A DNA stretch of 48,836 bases from Isotricha intestinalis (Eukaryota > Ciliophora > Litostomatea > Vestibuliferida > Isotrichidae). The notes beneath the pieces are model-generated. The model worked only from the letters and a program-made list of their open reading frames with translations. It was not told where the DNA came from and ran no database searches. Position numbers and translations under genes: made by a program. The stretch covers positions 1 through 48,836 of the forward strand of contig JAJJLU010000017.1 of NCBI GenBank assembly GCA_023807065.1, in the 5' to 3' direction. This document shows positions 1 to 10,011 of this stretch, one piece after another (position 1 is the first letter of the stretch; each line of letters starts with the position of its first letter).

Positions 1-60
1 AATCCCCAATCCCCAATCCCCAATCCCCAATCCCCAATCCCCAATCCCCAATCCCCAATC
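1..60. repeat. Left telomere, CCCCAAT repeats
   Basis: Eight tandem copies of the 7-nt unit AATCCCC run from the first base and stop in a partial unit before unique sequence at about 61. This is the C-rich strand reading inward, as expected at a left chromosome end. The unit differs from the ciliate telomeres CCCCAA (Tetrahymena) and CCCCAAAA (spirotrichs). With the matching right end it shows that the window is one whole chromosome. Confidence 0.97.
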
Positions 61-475
61 TTCTTAAACGAACATTGAATTAATATTATTTTTTTTAAAA
101 AATAAATTATAAATTATTATCTTAATCTTTATCTCTATCTCTTTTATCATTTTCAAATATAGTATAAAATTGATTAGAAACTTCAATTATTAAAGTGATA
201 TATTTCTTTTATTAAATTATTTTCTTTTAAAATTAACAATATTTATATTATCAATATATTTTTTTTTAATTTGATACTTTTTTTATTTAAAGATATAGTT
301 AATGCAATATTTTCAGTTAATAAAACTTTTACTATACAAATTGCTACATATAAATCTTTTTCTAATCATTAAATCAATTTATAATTTCTTCATTATTTTT
401 TAAAAACTTTAATATTATATTTAAATATAAATTTTAAAATTATATAGATTAAAATAAATATGAAATATAATTGTT
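61..475. other. Left subtelomeric non-coding stretch
   Basis: About 415 nt of very AT-rich sequence with homopolymer A and T tracts lies between the telomere and the stop codon of the first gene. I see no open frame, RNA motif or repeat here. It must contain the 3' end of the first minus-strand gene's transcript. Confidence 0.6.
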
Positions 476-1486
476 TCAAAAAAATGAATTAAAAATAGAA
501 TAATTTTTTTCATGATTATCATTAGTTTCAGAGTTATTTTCTTCGTTTTTAAGATTTATACTTGAATTTGAATTATTTCTAATAACTTTTTTTTGATATA
601 ATTGACCTTGAGAAGGGCTTTTACTTCTTACTTTTTTCCTTTCATTATTAATTTGAATATCATTCTGATTTTTTTTATAATTTCTATTTGGAATTTTAAT
701 TGAATTTAAATTAGTTTTATTTGGAGTATTAGATTTTTGTTTTACAATTTTATCAATTTGAATACTTGAAGAAGGACTATTTTTAGTTGTTAAACTTTTA
801 TAATTTTCATATATATATTTTTTTAAATGTAAAATAAATTCGAATGAAAATTGATGTATATTATTTTTTTCATAATTTGTTTCAATAAAAGAAGTTATTT
901 CTTCATAAATTGAATAATAATCTTTTAAAAGAGAATCACATTCATTTTTTGCATTAAAATAATTTTCATTTAAAATATTATAATTTACAATTAATTTTTC
1001 TAATTTCACTTTAATTTCTTTATAAGCTTTATGACTATTTGCATAAATTTTATAATTTTTTTGAATTTTTTCTAATTGTTGTAAAATAGATTTTTTTTCT
1101 AAATTATAATCACTTTCGTTTTCTTTTTGTTTTTGAATTAAATCATTAATTTTATTATTAGCTTGAACAATTAACAAACGTAATTTTTCATTTTTTTTAA
1201 TTAAATCTTCAAAACTATCACTTTTATCATATATATAATCTTGAAATTTAATTTGAGGATTATTTTGATCATTTAAATTAATTTTCACTGGAGAAGAAGT
1301 TTTTGTATTTTTTAAAGAATTTCTTGTTGTATTACTTTTCCAAAAAGAAGATATATTTGAATCTTCATTATCTTTTGAATTACAATTCCTACAATGTTTA
1401 TTTTTTCCTATACTATTTTTTTGACTTTGACTTTTTGGAAAGAAGTAATTTTGATTTGGATCTTTCATACTAAAATAATTTTTCAT
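476..1486 (-). CDS. Coiled-coil protein of unknown function
   Basis: A 336-residue protein that I do not recognise. The first 80 residues are rich in Asn, Ser and Lys and contain a CRNC pair near residue 33. Residues about 90-180 have the Lys/Glu/Leu/Ile spacing of a coiled coil. The remainder is low-complexity, basic and serine-rich, with an RSKSPS-type stretch that could be phosphorylated. No signal peptide or membrane segment is seen. The start ATG lies 68 nt from the divergently transcribed Ubc13 gene, so the two probably share a promoter. It ends in TGA, one of three genes here that do. A cytoskeletal or basal-body role would be a guess from composition only. Confidence 0.8.
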   Translation of the reverse strand: MKNYFSMKDPNQNYFFPKSQSQKNSIGKNKHCRNCNSKDNEDSNISSFWKSNTTRNSLKNTKTSSPVKINLNDQNNPQIKFQDYIYDKSDSFEDLIKKNEKLRLLIVQANNKINDLIQKQKENESDYNLEKKSILQQLEKIQKNYKIYANSHKAYKEIKVKLEKLIVNYNILNENYFNAKNECDSLLKDYYSIYEEITSFIETNYEKNNIHQFSFEFILHLKKYIYENYKSLTTKNSPSSSIQIDKIVKQKSNTPNKTNLNSIKIPNRNYKKNQNDIQINNERKKVRSKSPSQGQLYQKKVIRNNSNSSINLKNEENNSETNDNHEKNYSIFNSFF

Positions 1487-1554
1487 TTTTTAAATATCAA
1501 TTTAAATCAACCAAAAAATAATTAAAACTCAAAAAAAAAAATTAAAAAAACAAA
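1487..1554. promoter_or_regulatory. 68-nt shared promoter between divergent genes
   Basis: The start codons of the coiled-coil gene (minus) and the Ubc13 gene (plus) are only 68 nt apart. The spacer is nearly pure A/T with A-tracts before each ATG. It has to hold both 5' untranslated regions and both promoters. No specific motif is identifiable by eye. Confidence 0.55.
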
Positions 1555-2004
1555 ATGTCAATAAATCAGAGAATAATAAAAGAAACTCAAAAATTAAAAA
1601 AAGATCCAATAAGTGGAATATCAGCAGAGGCTTTTTCAGATAATCCTCGTTATTTTAATGTAATAATAAGTGGTCCAAAAGATAGTCCATATGAAGGAGG
1701 TAAATTTCATCTTCAATTATATTTACCTGAAGAATATCCAATGGTTCCTCCAAAATGTATTTTTATGACTAAAATATATCATCCTAATATTGATTTTCTT
1801 GGAAGAATTTGTTTAGATATTTTAAAAAAAAATTGGAGTCCTGCTTTACAAATTAGAGCTGTTTTATTATCTATTCAAAGTTTACTTAATGAACCTAATA
1901 CTGCTGATCCTCTTAATGAAAAAGTCAATGATCATTGGTTAAAAGATAGAAAAGATGCTGAGAAAACTGCAAGAGAATGGACTCAAAAATATGCTTCTAA
2001 ATAA
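1555..2004 (+). CDS. UBC13: Ubiquitin-conjugating enzyme E2, Ubc13/UBE2N type
   Basis: This 149-residue protein is a full-length single-domain E2, the usual size for UBE2N (about 152). The segment RRIIKETQ of the human protein has a close counterpart at the N terminus. The HPN motif is at residues 76-78 and the catalytic cysteine at 86 in GRICLDIL, followed by NWSPALQIR and the family's C-terminal REWTQKYA. The MTKIYHPN segment is typical of Ubc13 rather than of UbcH5 enzymes. Ubc13 forms Lys63-linked ubiquitin chains together with a catalytically inactive Uev/Mms2 partner, acting in DNA damage tolerance and signalling; no partner gene is in this window. The start codon follows an A-rich leader and matches the family start. 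It ends in TAA, a genuine stop in this organism because the protein ends at the expected length. Confidence 0.93.
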   Translation: MSINQRIIKETQKLKKDPISGISAEAFSDNPRYFNVIISGPKDSPYEGGKFHLQLYLPEEYPMVPPKCIFMTKIYHPNIDFLGRICLDILKKNWSPALQIRAVLLSIQSLLNEPNTADPLNEKVNDHWLKDRKDAEKTAREWTQKYASK

Positions 2005-2928
2005 AATTTTTGAGCGATAAAATTTTTTAAAGTTGTTTTTTAAGCTTTTATTAAAAAACGTTTTTTTTATTACTTTTTTGATTTTGAAATTTTATTATAA
2101 AGTAATTTCAAAATTATATATTCATATATTTTTAAAATATTCACACAAAAGAAATTAAGGAATTATCTCAAATTTACTTGATTAAAATCAAAATATATTC
2201 TTAACAAAATAAACACTATTCAATATTTATTAATAATATTTTATAGTATTAATAATATAATATTCTATAATAAACAATTCAATAACAATATATATAACTC
2301 TCCCTTATTTTTTTAAAATATAATCATTTAAAATTTGAGGAATAACATATTTAAACTTTATTTTTTTGTCGAATTGATTGTTAACATTTTCTTTAACTAA
2401 AAAACCTCTTCAAAAATATTAAAAATTTGATTAAGATATTATTTATCAATTTTAATTCAATTTATTTGTTAAATATTTTCTTTTAATAAATAGCATAATA
2501 TATTCATTATTGAATTTAAATTTTCCAAGAAAGGAATTTTCAATCAAAGGAATTAAAGCTAATTTTTGATAAACAAAATAATTTTAGAAATAAATAAATT
2601 GAGAAATTATTCTTAATAAAATATTTTCAATTCATTTCTTTTCTTTCAGAATATCATTTATATATATTTCTATTTATGTGATGATTTGTCTTAAGGAATT
2701 TGTATATTTTATATATGTATATATATAAATTATAAATTATTATATCTAATTGATTCAAATATTAAATGAATTTTTTATTCTGTGAAAATATAATAGAATT
2801 TTTTGTTTATATATAATCTTATTTTACTCATAATTAAATTATACTTATTTTTTGATTTAGATTTTTTCACAAAAACAATTATTCACCCCTAATCATTTAT
2901 TTTTTATTTAAAAAAATTATTTATTTAA
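2005..2928. other. Long non-coding stretch
   Basis: About 920 nt of AT-rich sequence between the Ubc13 and DIX-like genes. The best open stretch is about 40 codons on the minus strand near 2,450-2,580, in a frame that continues on both sides but is broken by TAA and TGA codons. That could be debris of a decayed gene or chance in such AT-rich DNA. No RNA gene was recognised. Confidence 0.5.
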
Positions 2929-3249
2929 ATGTCAACATTCGTTTATTATTTTATTCCAGATGATAATGAAAAAGAAGAAGGATATATGAATATATTTATA
3001 ATATATAAAGATTATAAAGATGTTAAAGTATCAGATATAAAAGAAAATTTTCCTCTTCCAGGAGAATATAATTTTAGATTTAAATTTAATTATGAAGGAA
3101 AAACAGTTTGGATAGATTTTAATAATCCAAAAGGGCAACTTCCTCAATTTGAAGGTAAAATAATTGTGAAGGTTCAAAGATTAAAATGGGAAAATCAAAA
3201 ACAACCAAATTCAAATAATATAAATAATATATTTACTGAATTTAAATGA
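2929..3249 (+). CDS. Small DIX-domain-like protein
   Basis: A 106-residue protein, nearly all of it one domain. The pattern resembles the DIX domain of Dishevelled and Axin: an N-terminal beta strand with VYYFIPDD, a valine-rich strand before SDIKENFPLPG, then YNFRFKF, VWIDF and finally LPQFEGKIIVKV. The Lys/Phe-rich middle strand and the LPxFxGKIIxKV ending are the strongest matches. DIX domains polymerise head to tail and build signalling condensates or polarity assemblies; plant SOSEKI proteins use a related domain. Here the domain stands alone with a short Asn-rich tail, so it could be a polymerisation module or a regulator of longer DIX proteins. The assignment rests on visual pattern matching without a search. 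It ends in TGA. Confidence 0.6.
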   Translation: MSTFVYYFIPDDNEKEEGYMNIFIIYKDYKDVKVSDIKENFPLPGEYNFRFKFNYEGKTVWIDFNNPKGQLPQFEGKIIVKVQRLKWENQKQPNSNNINNIFTEFK

Positions 3250-3330
3250 ATAAAAAAATAAAAGAATTGTATATACTTGAAAATTAAAAAATTAATTTAA
3301 AAAAAATATTAATCCTATTTCAAAAAAATT

Positions 3331-5349
3331 TTAATCTTTTTTACTTTCTTCAGAAAAACGACTAAGTTGTTTCCTAAGATCATCTTCTTTCTTCTTTTTA
3401 ATAATAATTTCATCATTTATTTGTGCTGTTTTTATCAATAATTCTTCTTTTTCAAATTCAAAATCTTCTTTTATTTTAATAGCTTCTTCTTCATTCTTCT
3501 TTTTTTCTTTACATAAATCTTCATATTGTTTATTTAATTTTTCTAGTTTTTCACTGTTTTCTATTTTTAATAATTCTAATTCTTTTGTTTTTTCTTCTAA
3601 TTCTTTTTTTCTTAAATCTAATAAATATTTATTATCTTCTATTTTTTTTTGTGTTTCTGCCATTTTTTCTTGACAAGCATTTTTTGCTATTTCATAATCT
3701 TGTCTTAAATCTGCTTTATTTAATCTTAATTTTTCATTATCATTTTCTATAATTTTTAGAGTATCTTTTAATTCATTTAATTTGGTATTTTCATATTTTA
3801 AAGAATATAATTCAACTAATAATTTATTTGGTTCTTTATTATTTTGAATACTTCTATTTCTTTGAATAATTTTATTAACTTTTTGTAAACATTGAAAACT
3901 GAATCTATTTTTTGATAAATCTAAATAAGTTAACTTTTTATTTTTTTCTAAGAAATTTAAAACAACAAAATCAATTTCATGACTGAAATAATTATCTCTT
4001 AAATTAATCCAAGTAATTTTTTCATTTCTACTTAATTCATTTAATAAATATATTAAACCTTGATCATAAATTTTACAAGATGAAAAATCAAAAGCAGTTA
4101 AATTAGAAGAAGTATCAGGAGATAAAATAGTTTCAGCAAAATATTTCATAGAATCATCACCTAATAAATTATTTTTACATTTTAAAATTCTAATTTTATT
4201 ATTATTTAAAGAATCACATAATTCTCTAAAGCTTTGAAAATTTATAGAATTAGAACCAATATCTAATATTTCTAAATATTTATTAGAAAATAATCCATCA
4301 GCTAAACTTTGAATTCCTGCAACTCCAATACTAGTATTTTTTAAAGAAAGTGATTTTAATTTAGTAGAATTTCTTAAAGCTTCAACAATAAAATTAATAC
4401 CTTTTAAACCAACATTATTTCCATTCCAAACAACTTCTTTTAAACATTTAGAACGAGTAATTAAATTTTTTAAATCAAAACAAACTTCAGGTGAAATTTC
4501 ATTATTAGATAAATCTAAACTAGTTAAAGAAGAACCATTTTCAATAATAGATCTTGCACCTTTATTTTTAATTTTATTATCACTAACAACTAATTTTCTA
4601 ATAGTTTTATTTTGAATAAGAGCAGCACCAATTTTATCTCCACTTTCTTCACCTAAATCATTATCTTGTAAAATTAAAGTTTCTATACTAGAATTATTTA
4701 ATAAAATTCTAGCAAGAATAATTCCCCCTTCACCAGAAAAATTATTTCTTCTGAAAGAACCTTCAAGAACACCTAAATTTAAATATTTTAAATGTTTAGA
4801 AGCCATAACTTCATTTTGAATAATTTTTAAACCTTCTGTACTTATCATATTACTAGCTAAATTTAAATATTCTACTCCTTTTGCAGAAATTAAACTTTTA
4901 ATATTATGCATACAAACATCACTTACCATATTATCTGGTAATTCTACTTTTTTTATTGGGCCAGGAGCTAAATTACTAACAAAACCTAATAAAAAATTTT
5001 TCCCAACTCTCATTGAACGAAAATTAAAATTTTTTAAATCTTTATTATTTCTTGCTAATAATTCATCTCTAAAATATTTTGCACTTTCTGGACTTGAAGT
5101 TTCATTACAATCTTTACACCATGCAAAATATAATTCTGCATATATTTTACGTGTAAATAATGAAAATATATAATCTTTAATATTTCCATTTTTATAATCT
5201 TTTTCGGATAAAAATGCATAATTTTGCTTATTTTCTTCTTCTTCTGATTCATCAAAATATGATTCATTTTCTTCAGAATATGAATTTTTTCTATGTTTTG
5301 ATTTTTTGTTCTTCACTGTTTCTCCTGTTGGATTAGCAGACCTTTCCAT
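3331..5349 (-). CDS. Leucine-rich-repeat protein with C-terminal coiled coil
   Basis: A 672-residue protein. The first 50 residues are charged and disordered (KKSKHRK, then an acidic run). Residues about 130-500 consist of ribonuclease-inhibitor-type leucine-rich repeats of about 28 residues, recognisable as repeated LxxLxLxxNxI patterns such as YLNLASNMI, TLILQDNDL, SLDLSNNEI, ILDIGSNSI and YLDLSKNRF. Residues about 515-665 form a long Lys/Glu coiled coil. This layout (acidic N terminus, horseshoe LRR, coiled coil) is common among axonemal and cortical proteins of ciliates and is also seen in NLR-like scaffold proteins, but it has no NTPase domain. Its exact orthologue is not clear to me; a protein-protein interaction scaffold is the safe call. 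Confidence 0.8.
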   Translation of the reverse strand: MERSANPTGETVKNKKSKHRKNSYSEENESYFDESEEEENKQNYAFLSEKDYKNGNIKDYIFSLFTRKIYAELYFAWCKDCNETSSPESAKYFRDELLARNNKDLKNFNFRSMRVGKNFLLGFVSNLAPGPIKKVELPDNMVSDVCMHNIKSLISAKGVEYLNLASNMISTEGLKIIQNEVMASKHLKYLNLGVLEGSFRRNNFSGEGGIILARILLNNSSIETLILQDNDLGEESGDKIGAALIQNKTIRKLVVSDNKIKNKGARSIIENGSSLTSLDLSNNEISPEVCFDLKNLITRSKCLKEVVWNGNNVGLKGINFIVEALRNSTKLKSLSLKNTSIGVAGIQSLADGLFSNKYLEILDIGSNSINFQSFRELCDSLNNNKIRILKCKNNLLGDDSMKYFAETILSPDTSSNLTAFDFSSCKIYDQGLIYLLNELSRNEKITWINLRDNYFSHEIDFVVLNFLEKNKKLTYLDLSKNRFSFQCLQKVNKIIQRNRSIQNNKEPNKLLVELYSLKYENTKLNELKDTLKIIENDNEKLRLNKADLRQDYEIAKNACQEKMAETQKKIEDNKYLLDLRKKELEEKTKELELLKIENSEKLEKLNKQYEDLCKEKKKNEEEAIKIKEDFEFEKEELLIKTAQINDEIIIKKKKEDDLRKQLSRFSEESKKD

Positions 5350-5663
5350 TTTTCTTTTTTAAAAAAATTTAAAATAAATATAAATATTTTTTAAAAATAA
5401 AAATATTAAATTTAAGAGAAAAAGAAAAGTGATCTCATTAAAAGAATAATATTTGGTAGATTGAAATTATCATCAAATAAAAATATAATGAATTAAATTT
5501 TTCACTAAATTTCAAAATAGAGAATATAACATTTTTATTTTATTAGTGTGAATAATTGAATAAAACTTTCAATAAAATTAAATATTATTCAAAAATAAAT
5601 ATAACTCATTATCCAATCTCCATTTACCCAATCAAAATAAATATAAGCTCAAAAATTAATAGA
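5350..5663. other. Non-coding spacer
   Basis: A 314-nt AT-rich spacer between the starts of two divergent transcription units (LRR protein on minus, small candidate gene on plus). The frame of the small candidate is open upstream from 5556, but that upstream part has only Ile/Asn/Lys/Tyr codons and looks like leader rather than protein. No motif was recognised. Confidence 0.4.
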
Positions 5664-5750
5664 ATGGCTGAAAGTGGTGCAACACAACCCTCAAACTATT
5701 CAGAACTGATGAAAAAATTAGTTCTACAGGTGTTGGATTTGACTCATTAA
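5664..5750 (+). pseudogene. Possible broken small gene
   Basis: Starting at an ATG at 5664, 28 codons stand out from the surrounding DNA by higher GC and balanced residues, beginning MAESGATQPSNYSELMKK. The frame then ends quickly. In the -1 frame right after the six-A run at about 5711-5716 the DNA continues as ISSTGVGFDSLSHIK and stays open to about 5790. This suggests a one-base indel in the homopolymer, either a true frameshift or an assembly error, in a protein of about 42 residues. A short intron is less likely because no GTAAA-type donor is present at the junction. I recognise no family; GVGFDSL is only loosely like the septin N terminus. It may be a remnant of a larger gene. Confidence 0.35.
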
Positions 5751-6127
5751 GTCATATAAAAATAATTATTAAATATCACTATATTAAATAATTTATTTAT
5801 AATTAAATAAATTTTTTTATTGATTAAGTGAATATAAATTAAATACTATTAATTATTATATGAATAAAACAAAATTATTAAAATTATAATATTACAATTG
5901 AAAAAAAGAGGAAAATTAAAAATACTTTAAAAAAATTAATTGATATTTTTGAATATTTAACTTAAATTAATTTTGATTGGAAATAGAAACACCACAAAAC
6001 ATTAGTTAAAAAATGTTAATAATAATTTAATATATAGTTCTTCCCAAAATAAAGTTGACTAAAATTAGAAATTTTCAATTTACTTTTAATAATTAAAAAA
6101 CATTAATTTAATTAAATTAATATAATT
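5751..6127. other. Non-coding spacer
   Basis: About 380 nt of AT-rich sequence 3' to both the small candidate gene and the Dis3 gene. Apart from the short possible continuation of the candidate to about 5790, nothing coding or structured is visible. Confidence 0.45.
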
Positions 6128-8968
6128 TTATATTTTTCCTTGATAAAAATATTTAATTTCATATCTATAATTATAAAATATGGGTTGAATTTGAACATTC
6201 ACATGATCAAATAATTCAATTTTTTCTTGATTTTGTAAATAAACAATTTTTTTATCCTCATCAACATTAAGAACCCCAATTTGATTAAAATCCAAATTAG
6301 CTTCAATACCATATTTGACACTAATTCCTTTAATAAAATTTTTATCAATGGAATGAATAACAATTTCAATATTATTTCTTTCATTTTCATGTTCCATAAA
6401 AAAGATAAAAGCAGAAAAATAATTAGAATCTTTACCACAGAAAAATCCAACTCTATTTTGTTTATTCATTTGATTACATTCTCTATCATTTTTAATTTTA
6501 TTAGTCATTTCAATAGGTAAATAATCTATTTCTAAAGCAGCACTTAATAATCTATGAACTAAAATATCAGAATATCTTCTAATTGGACTTGTAAAATGAG
6601 TATAAATTTCCATTGCTAAACCATAATGATAAAAATCTTCATATGAATATTCACTTGAAGGAAAATATTTTGCTTGATTCATTGTTCTTGTTAATAAACT
6701 TCTAATTAATTTATTAAAAAAAGGATCTTTTTCTTTATTAATTTTATTTAATGAATTACTTAAATTTAATGATGATGAAGTATCTATTTCATATCCTCTT
6801 TCATTTAAAATTTTTGTAAAATTATTTAATTCTTTTTCTTTTGGAGGAGGATGTCTTCTTAAAATTGCACAAGAAGGAAAAGATTCATATATTTTTTTTG
6901 CCACCCAAACATTTGCAAGTAACATACATTCTTCAACTAAAGAATTAGTTTCATAAGTTTTATACATTGAAATATCTGTTATTGTATTTGTTTCTTGATT
7001 TAAATTAAATTTCATTTCATTACTAGCTAAAATTAAAGCACCTGCTTCAATTCTTTTTCTTTTAATATCTTTAGTTATTTTATTTAATAATCTAATTCCA
7101 ATTGCCAATTCTGAATTATCATTTAAATCATTCATAATATTATTTGCTTTTTCATATGTTAAAGCTGCTCTAGATTTAATTACACTTTTCCCATATTTAA
7201 CATTTAATATATTTAAAGTTTTGTAATCAAATTCCCATATAACAGAAAAGGCCAAACGTTCTTTTCCACCCACTAAAGAACATAAATTTTCAGTTAATAC
7301 TTTAGGTAACATATCAGTTCTTTTATGAACTAAATATATAGTATTACAATTTTTAGAAGCAATTTTATCGACTTCACTTCCAGCTTTAACATAATGACTG
7401 ACATCAGCAATATGCACTCCTAATTCATAATTTTGATTAGGTAAAATTTTACAATGAAGAGCATCATCAATGTCTTTACAACCAGGAGGATCAATTGAAC
7501 AAATACATCTATCTCTTAAATCTAATCTTTTTTCTAATTCCTCTTCTGGACATTTAAATTCTATATCTTCACGTGGCATACTATCTATTATTTTTTTACT
7601 AAATGGATTTATATCTACATTATGTTCATATAATATTATATTATTTTCCACTGGGATATCTAAACATTTTCCTAATTTTAATATAAAGTGACCATTTGGT
7701 AATGGTGAATTGATTTTCCAATTATCATATTTTATTAATATTCTTTGATTATAATATGACTCTCTTTCATATAAATTTATTAAAAAAAATGGAAATTTAC
7801 TGTCTATTGGAATGAATATACATAATGTATTTTCAGTATCTTTTGTTTTCAAATAATTTAATAAATTTTCTGGAATTGAATTACTTTGAGTATCGTTTGG
7901 ATTATATATTGTACCACTAAATATATTTCTATTAAAACGTAATATTCCCTCTATATGTCCTGTAGGTTGTTTTGTTGTTTTTTTTATTTTTTCTCTTATA
8001 TCAAGAGCTTTTGTTTCTATTTCTTTATTTTCATTTTCTTCTTCTTCAACACCATTAAATTCTTCACTTTCTAAATTTATTTTTTCTTTTAATTTCCATT
8101 CTGATTCATTATATAATGTAAAGCATACAATATCACCATTCATTGCTCTATTTAAATTTCCTTCTCCTTCAATAACAATATCTTTATCAAATAATAAACT
8201 TTTAATGACTGCTGTATTATATATTCCTGGTTCAAAATAAACTTTTCCTTGAAACATTTTAGCTTGTTTAATATTACTCTTCATTTCTCCTTCTGTCAAA
8301 TGTTCTGTAAAAAATAAATTATTTTCTATTTCTATATCCATTTTGTTGTGATCTTCATTACTATTACTTATATTTGCAACATAATTAAATAAATCTGGTG
8401 ATTCTTTCATTTTTGCTTTTGCAAATGATAACATATCATAATAAAAAATATTATTTCCAGAAATTTTATCTTTTGGTATTTCATTATATAAAATGATTAT
8501 AGTATAATCTTTTGAAATTGATGATAAATGTTCTTCATAATATTTTATTGTTTTATCAAAAAAAATTTCGTTTCTCTTTGATTTTTTTAAAGAAGTTTCA
8601 TTAGCTAAATTTGCAATGTCTTTTTGAAATTCATTTGGATAGATATATATATTTCTATTTTCCATTATAAAATTTAATCTATTTAAAATTTTTGAGTCTT
8701 TTAAATTAAGTAAAGTATTATATTCAGATTGAGGAATAATACAATTATCAATTATTTTAAAATTTTCTAAAGCATCAATTTGAGATTCTATTAATGAAGA
8801 ATTTAAAAAAATTAAAGGTGTAGATATTGAAAGTTGTTTTAAATTATTATCACATGAAACACATTCTGAAATGTTACAAGGAATATCATCTCTTAATATT
8901 TTTGATTTAATTAATTTTGTAATATATCCTTTTTTTATTTTTTTATATTGAATATTGAATTTATCCAT
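6128..8968 (-). CDS. DIS3: Dis3/Rrp44-type exosome ribonuclease
   Basis: A 946-residue protein, the usual Dis3 size. The N terminus carries the CR3 cysteine motif CX4CX2C at residues 31, 36 and 39, which helps bind the exosome core. A PIN domain follows (about 50-190), recognisable from QIDALE, but the four acidic positions of the endonuclease look replaced (Asn56 where the family has the first Asp). Cold-shock-like RNA-binding parts follow, then the RNB exonuclease domain. DPPGCKDIDDALH at 493-505 supplies the catalytic aspartates, with GVHIADVSHYVK, FTSPIRRYSDILVHR and a C-terminal S1-like region. The expected activity is 3'-to-5' exonuclease attached to the exosome, processing and degrading RNA. 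An intact CR3 and RNB with a degenerate PIN resembles cytoplasmic DIS3L; Dis3L2 lacks PIN and CR3. No intron is present. Confidence 0.92.
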   Translation of the reverse strand: MDKFNIQYKKIKKGYITKLIKSKILRDDIPCNISECVSCDNNLKQLSISTPLIFLNSSLIESQIDALENFKIIDNCIIPQSEYNTLLNLKDSKILNRLNFIMENRNIYIYPNEFQKDIANLANETSLKKSKRNEIFFDKTIKYYEEHLSSISKDYTIIILYNEIPKDKISGNNIFYYDMLSFAKAKMKESPDLFNYVANISNSNEDHNKMDIEIENNLFFTEHLTEGEMKSNIKQAKMFQGKVYFEPGIYNTAVIKSLLFDKDIVIEGEGNLNRAMNGDIVCFTLYNESEWKLKEKINLESEEFNGVEEEENENKEIETKALDIREKIKKTTKQPTGHIEGILRFNRNIFSGTIYNPNDTQSNSIPENLLNYLKTKDTENTLCIFIPIDSKFPFFLINLYERESYYNQRILIKYDNWKINSPLPNGHFILKLGKCLDIPVENNIILYEHNVDINPFSKKIIDSMPREDIEFKCPEEELEKRLDLRDRCICSIDPPGCKDIDDALHCKILPNQNYELGVHIADVSHYVKAGSEVDKIASKNCNTIYLVHKRTDMLPKVLTENLCSLVGGKERLAFSVIWEFDYKTLNILNVKYGKSVIKSRAALTYEKANNIMNDLNDNSELAIGIRLLNKITKDIKRKRIEAGALILASNEMKFNLNQETNTITDISMYKTYETNSLVEECMLLANVWVAKKIYESFPSCAILRRHPPPKEKELNNFTKILNERGYEIDTSSSLNLSNSLNKINKEKDPFFNKLIRSLLTRTMNQAKYFPSSEYSYEDFYHYGLAMEIYTHFTSPIRRYSDILVHRLLSAALEIDYLPIEMTNKIKNDRECNQMNKQNRVGFFCGKDSNYFSAFIFFMEHENERNNIEIVIHSIDKNFIKGISVKYGIEANLDFNQIGVLNVDEDKKIVYLQNQEKIELFDHVNVQIQPIFYNYRYEIKYFYQGKI

Positions 8969-9054
8969 TTTGAATATATAAATAAAAAATAATTAAGTTG
9001 AAAATTATTAAATCAATAATTCAAAAAATTAATATTTATTCTAAAAAAATAATT

Positions 9055-10011
9055 TTATTCTTCTTTTTCTCTCTTTTTTTGAAGATTATTACCAATGGAA
9101 AAAATAAGTGCTAAAATTATACTAGAACCTCCAACAATAATATAACATCCTCCCATTAATATGTTATTTTGACCTAATTTATTAATTTCACTTAAAATAA
9201 AATATTTCTTTCCATTAAATCCTGAAACATCATAATTATTTTCAACGTTTAGAGTAATTACTTCACCCTCATTTAAATCTTGATTAATTCTTCCCCATAA
9301 TTTCCTAAAATTAGGAAAAGCAGCAGGTCTCATCCAAACAATAAAATGTTCATCAGTCATATCAATCCATTGCTTGCTTTGATCTTGTGAATTTTTAAAA
9401 TGATTTTCTTTATCAGCCTTAAATGCAATATTATTTTGATTAATTTTAATTATATTTCCATTTGAATCATATAAACTAAAATTATCATTAAAATAACTTT
9501 TAGCAATTAAACCACATGGTACTGCAATTTCATCTGGGTTTAATGTACCTTGAAGAATATTTTTTGTTTTTCCCATTTCACTATTTGTAACAACTGGATC
9601 ACAGTCATCTTTTAAAGTTTTATCTGAAACTTTTTTTCCTTTTAATTGATCATTATTTCTTGATTTAACATATCTTCTATGATTTTGATAAAAATTATCT
9701 AATTCATAATATACCATAATATCTTTTTTCATTGTTTTTGAAATTGTAAAATTCAAATAGCAAAGTTCGTTAGGTGGTTCCTTAGATTCACATTGATTAT
9801 CATATCTGAATTTAATTTCATTAATTTTAGTCGAATAAAATGAAAGAATAATCCCAAATGTTATAAATATTATCCCTATAGAAACAAAAATAACAATAGT
9901 ACTTCCCAATGTTGGTACTGGTCTCCAAGCAGGAAGATTTTGTTGTTTAAATCTTGAATTTTTTATTCTTTCATATATTTCATCTTGTTTTTTCCCTTCT
10001 TCATCATCCAT
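9055..10011 (-). CDS. CDC50: CDC50/LEM3 family P4-ATPase subunit
   Basis: A 318-residue protein with the CDC50 layout: a short cytoplasmic N terminus with FKQQNLPAWRPVPT, a first membrane helix at about 36-60, a large lumenal domain and a second helix at about 283-306 before a basic tail. Family motifs visible are YYELDNFYQNHRRYVKSRN, IAVPCGLIAKSYFND, DEHFIVWMRPAAFPNFRKLWGRI and NNYDV. Lumenal cysteines are present in pairs. CDC50 proteins are obligatory beta subunits of P4-ATPase lipid flippases, needed for exit from the ER and for the transport cycle. No flippase gene is in the window. The protein is at normal family length and looks intact. Confidence 0.94.
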   Translation of the reverse strand: MDDEEGKKQDEIYERIKNSRFKQQNLPAWRPVPTLGSTIVIFVSIGIIFITFGIILSFYSTKINEIKFRYDNQCESKEPPNELCYLNFTISKTMKKDIMVYYELDNFYQNHRRYVKSRNNDQLKGKKVSDKTLKDDCDPVVTNSEMGKTKNILQGTLNPDEIAVPCGLIAKSYFNDNFSLYDSNGNIIKINQNNIAFKADKENHFKNSQDQSKQWIDMTDEHFIVWMRPAAFPNFRKLWGRINQDLNEGEVITLNVENNYDVSGFNGKKYFILSEINKLGQNNILMGGCYIIVGGSSIILALIFSIGNNLQKKREKEE

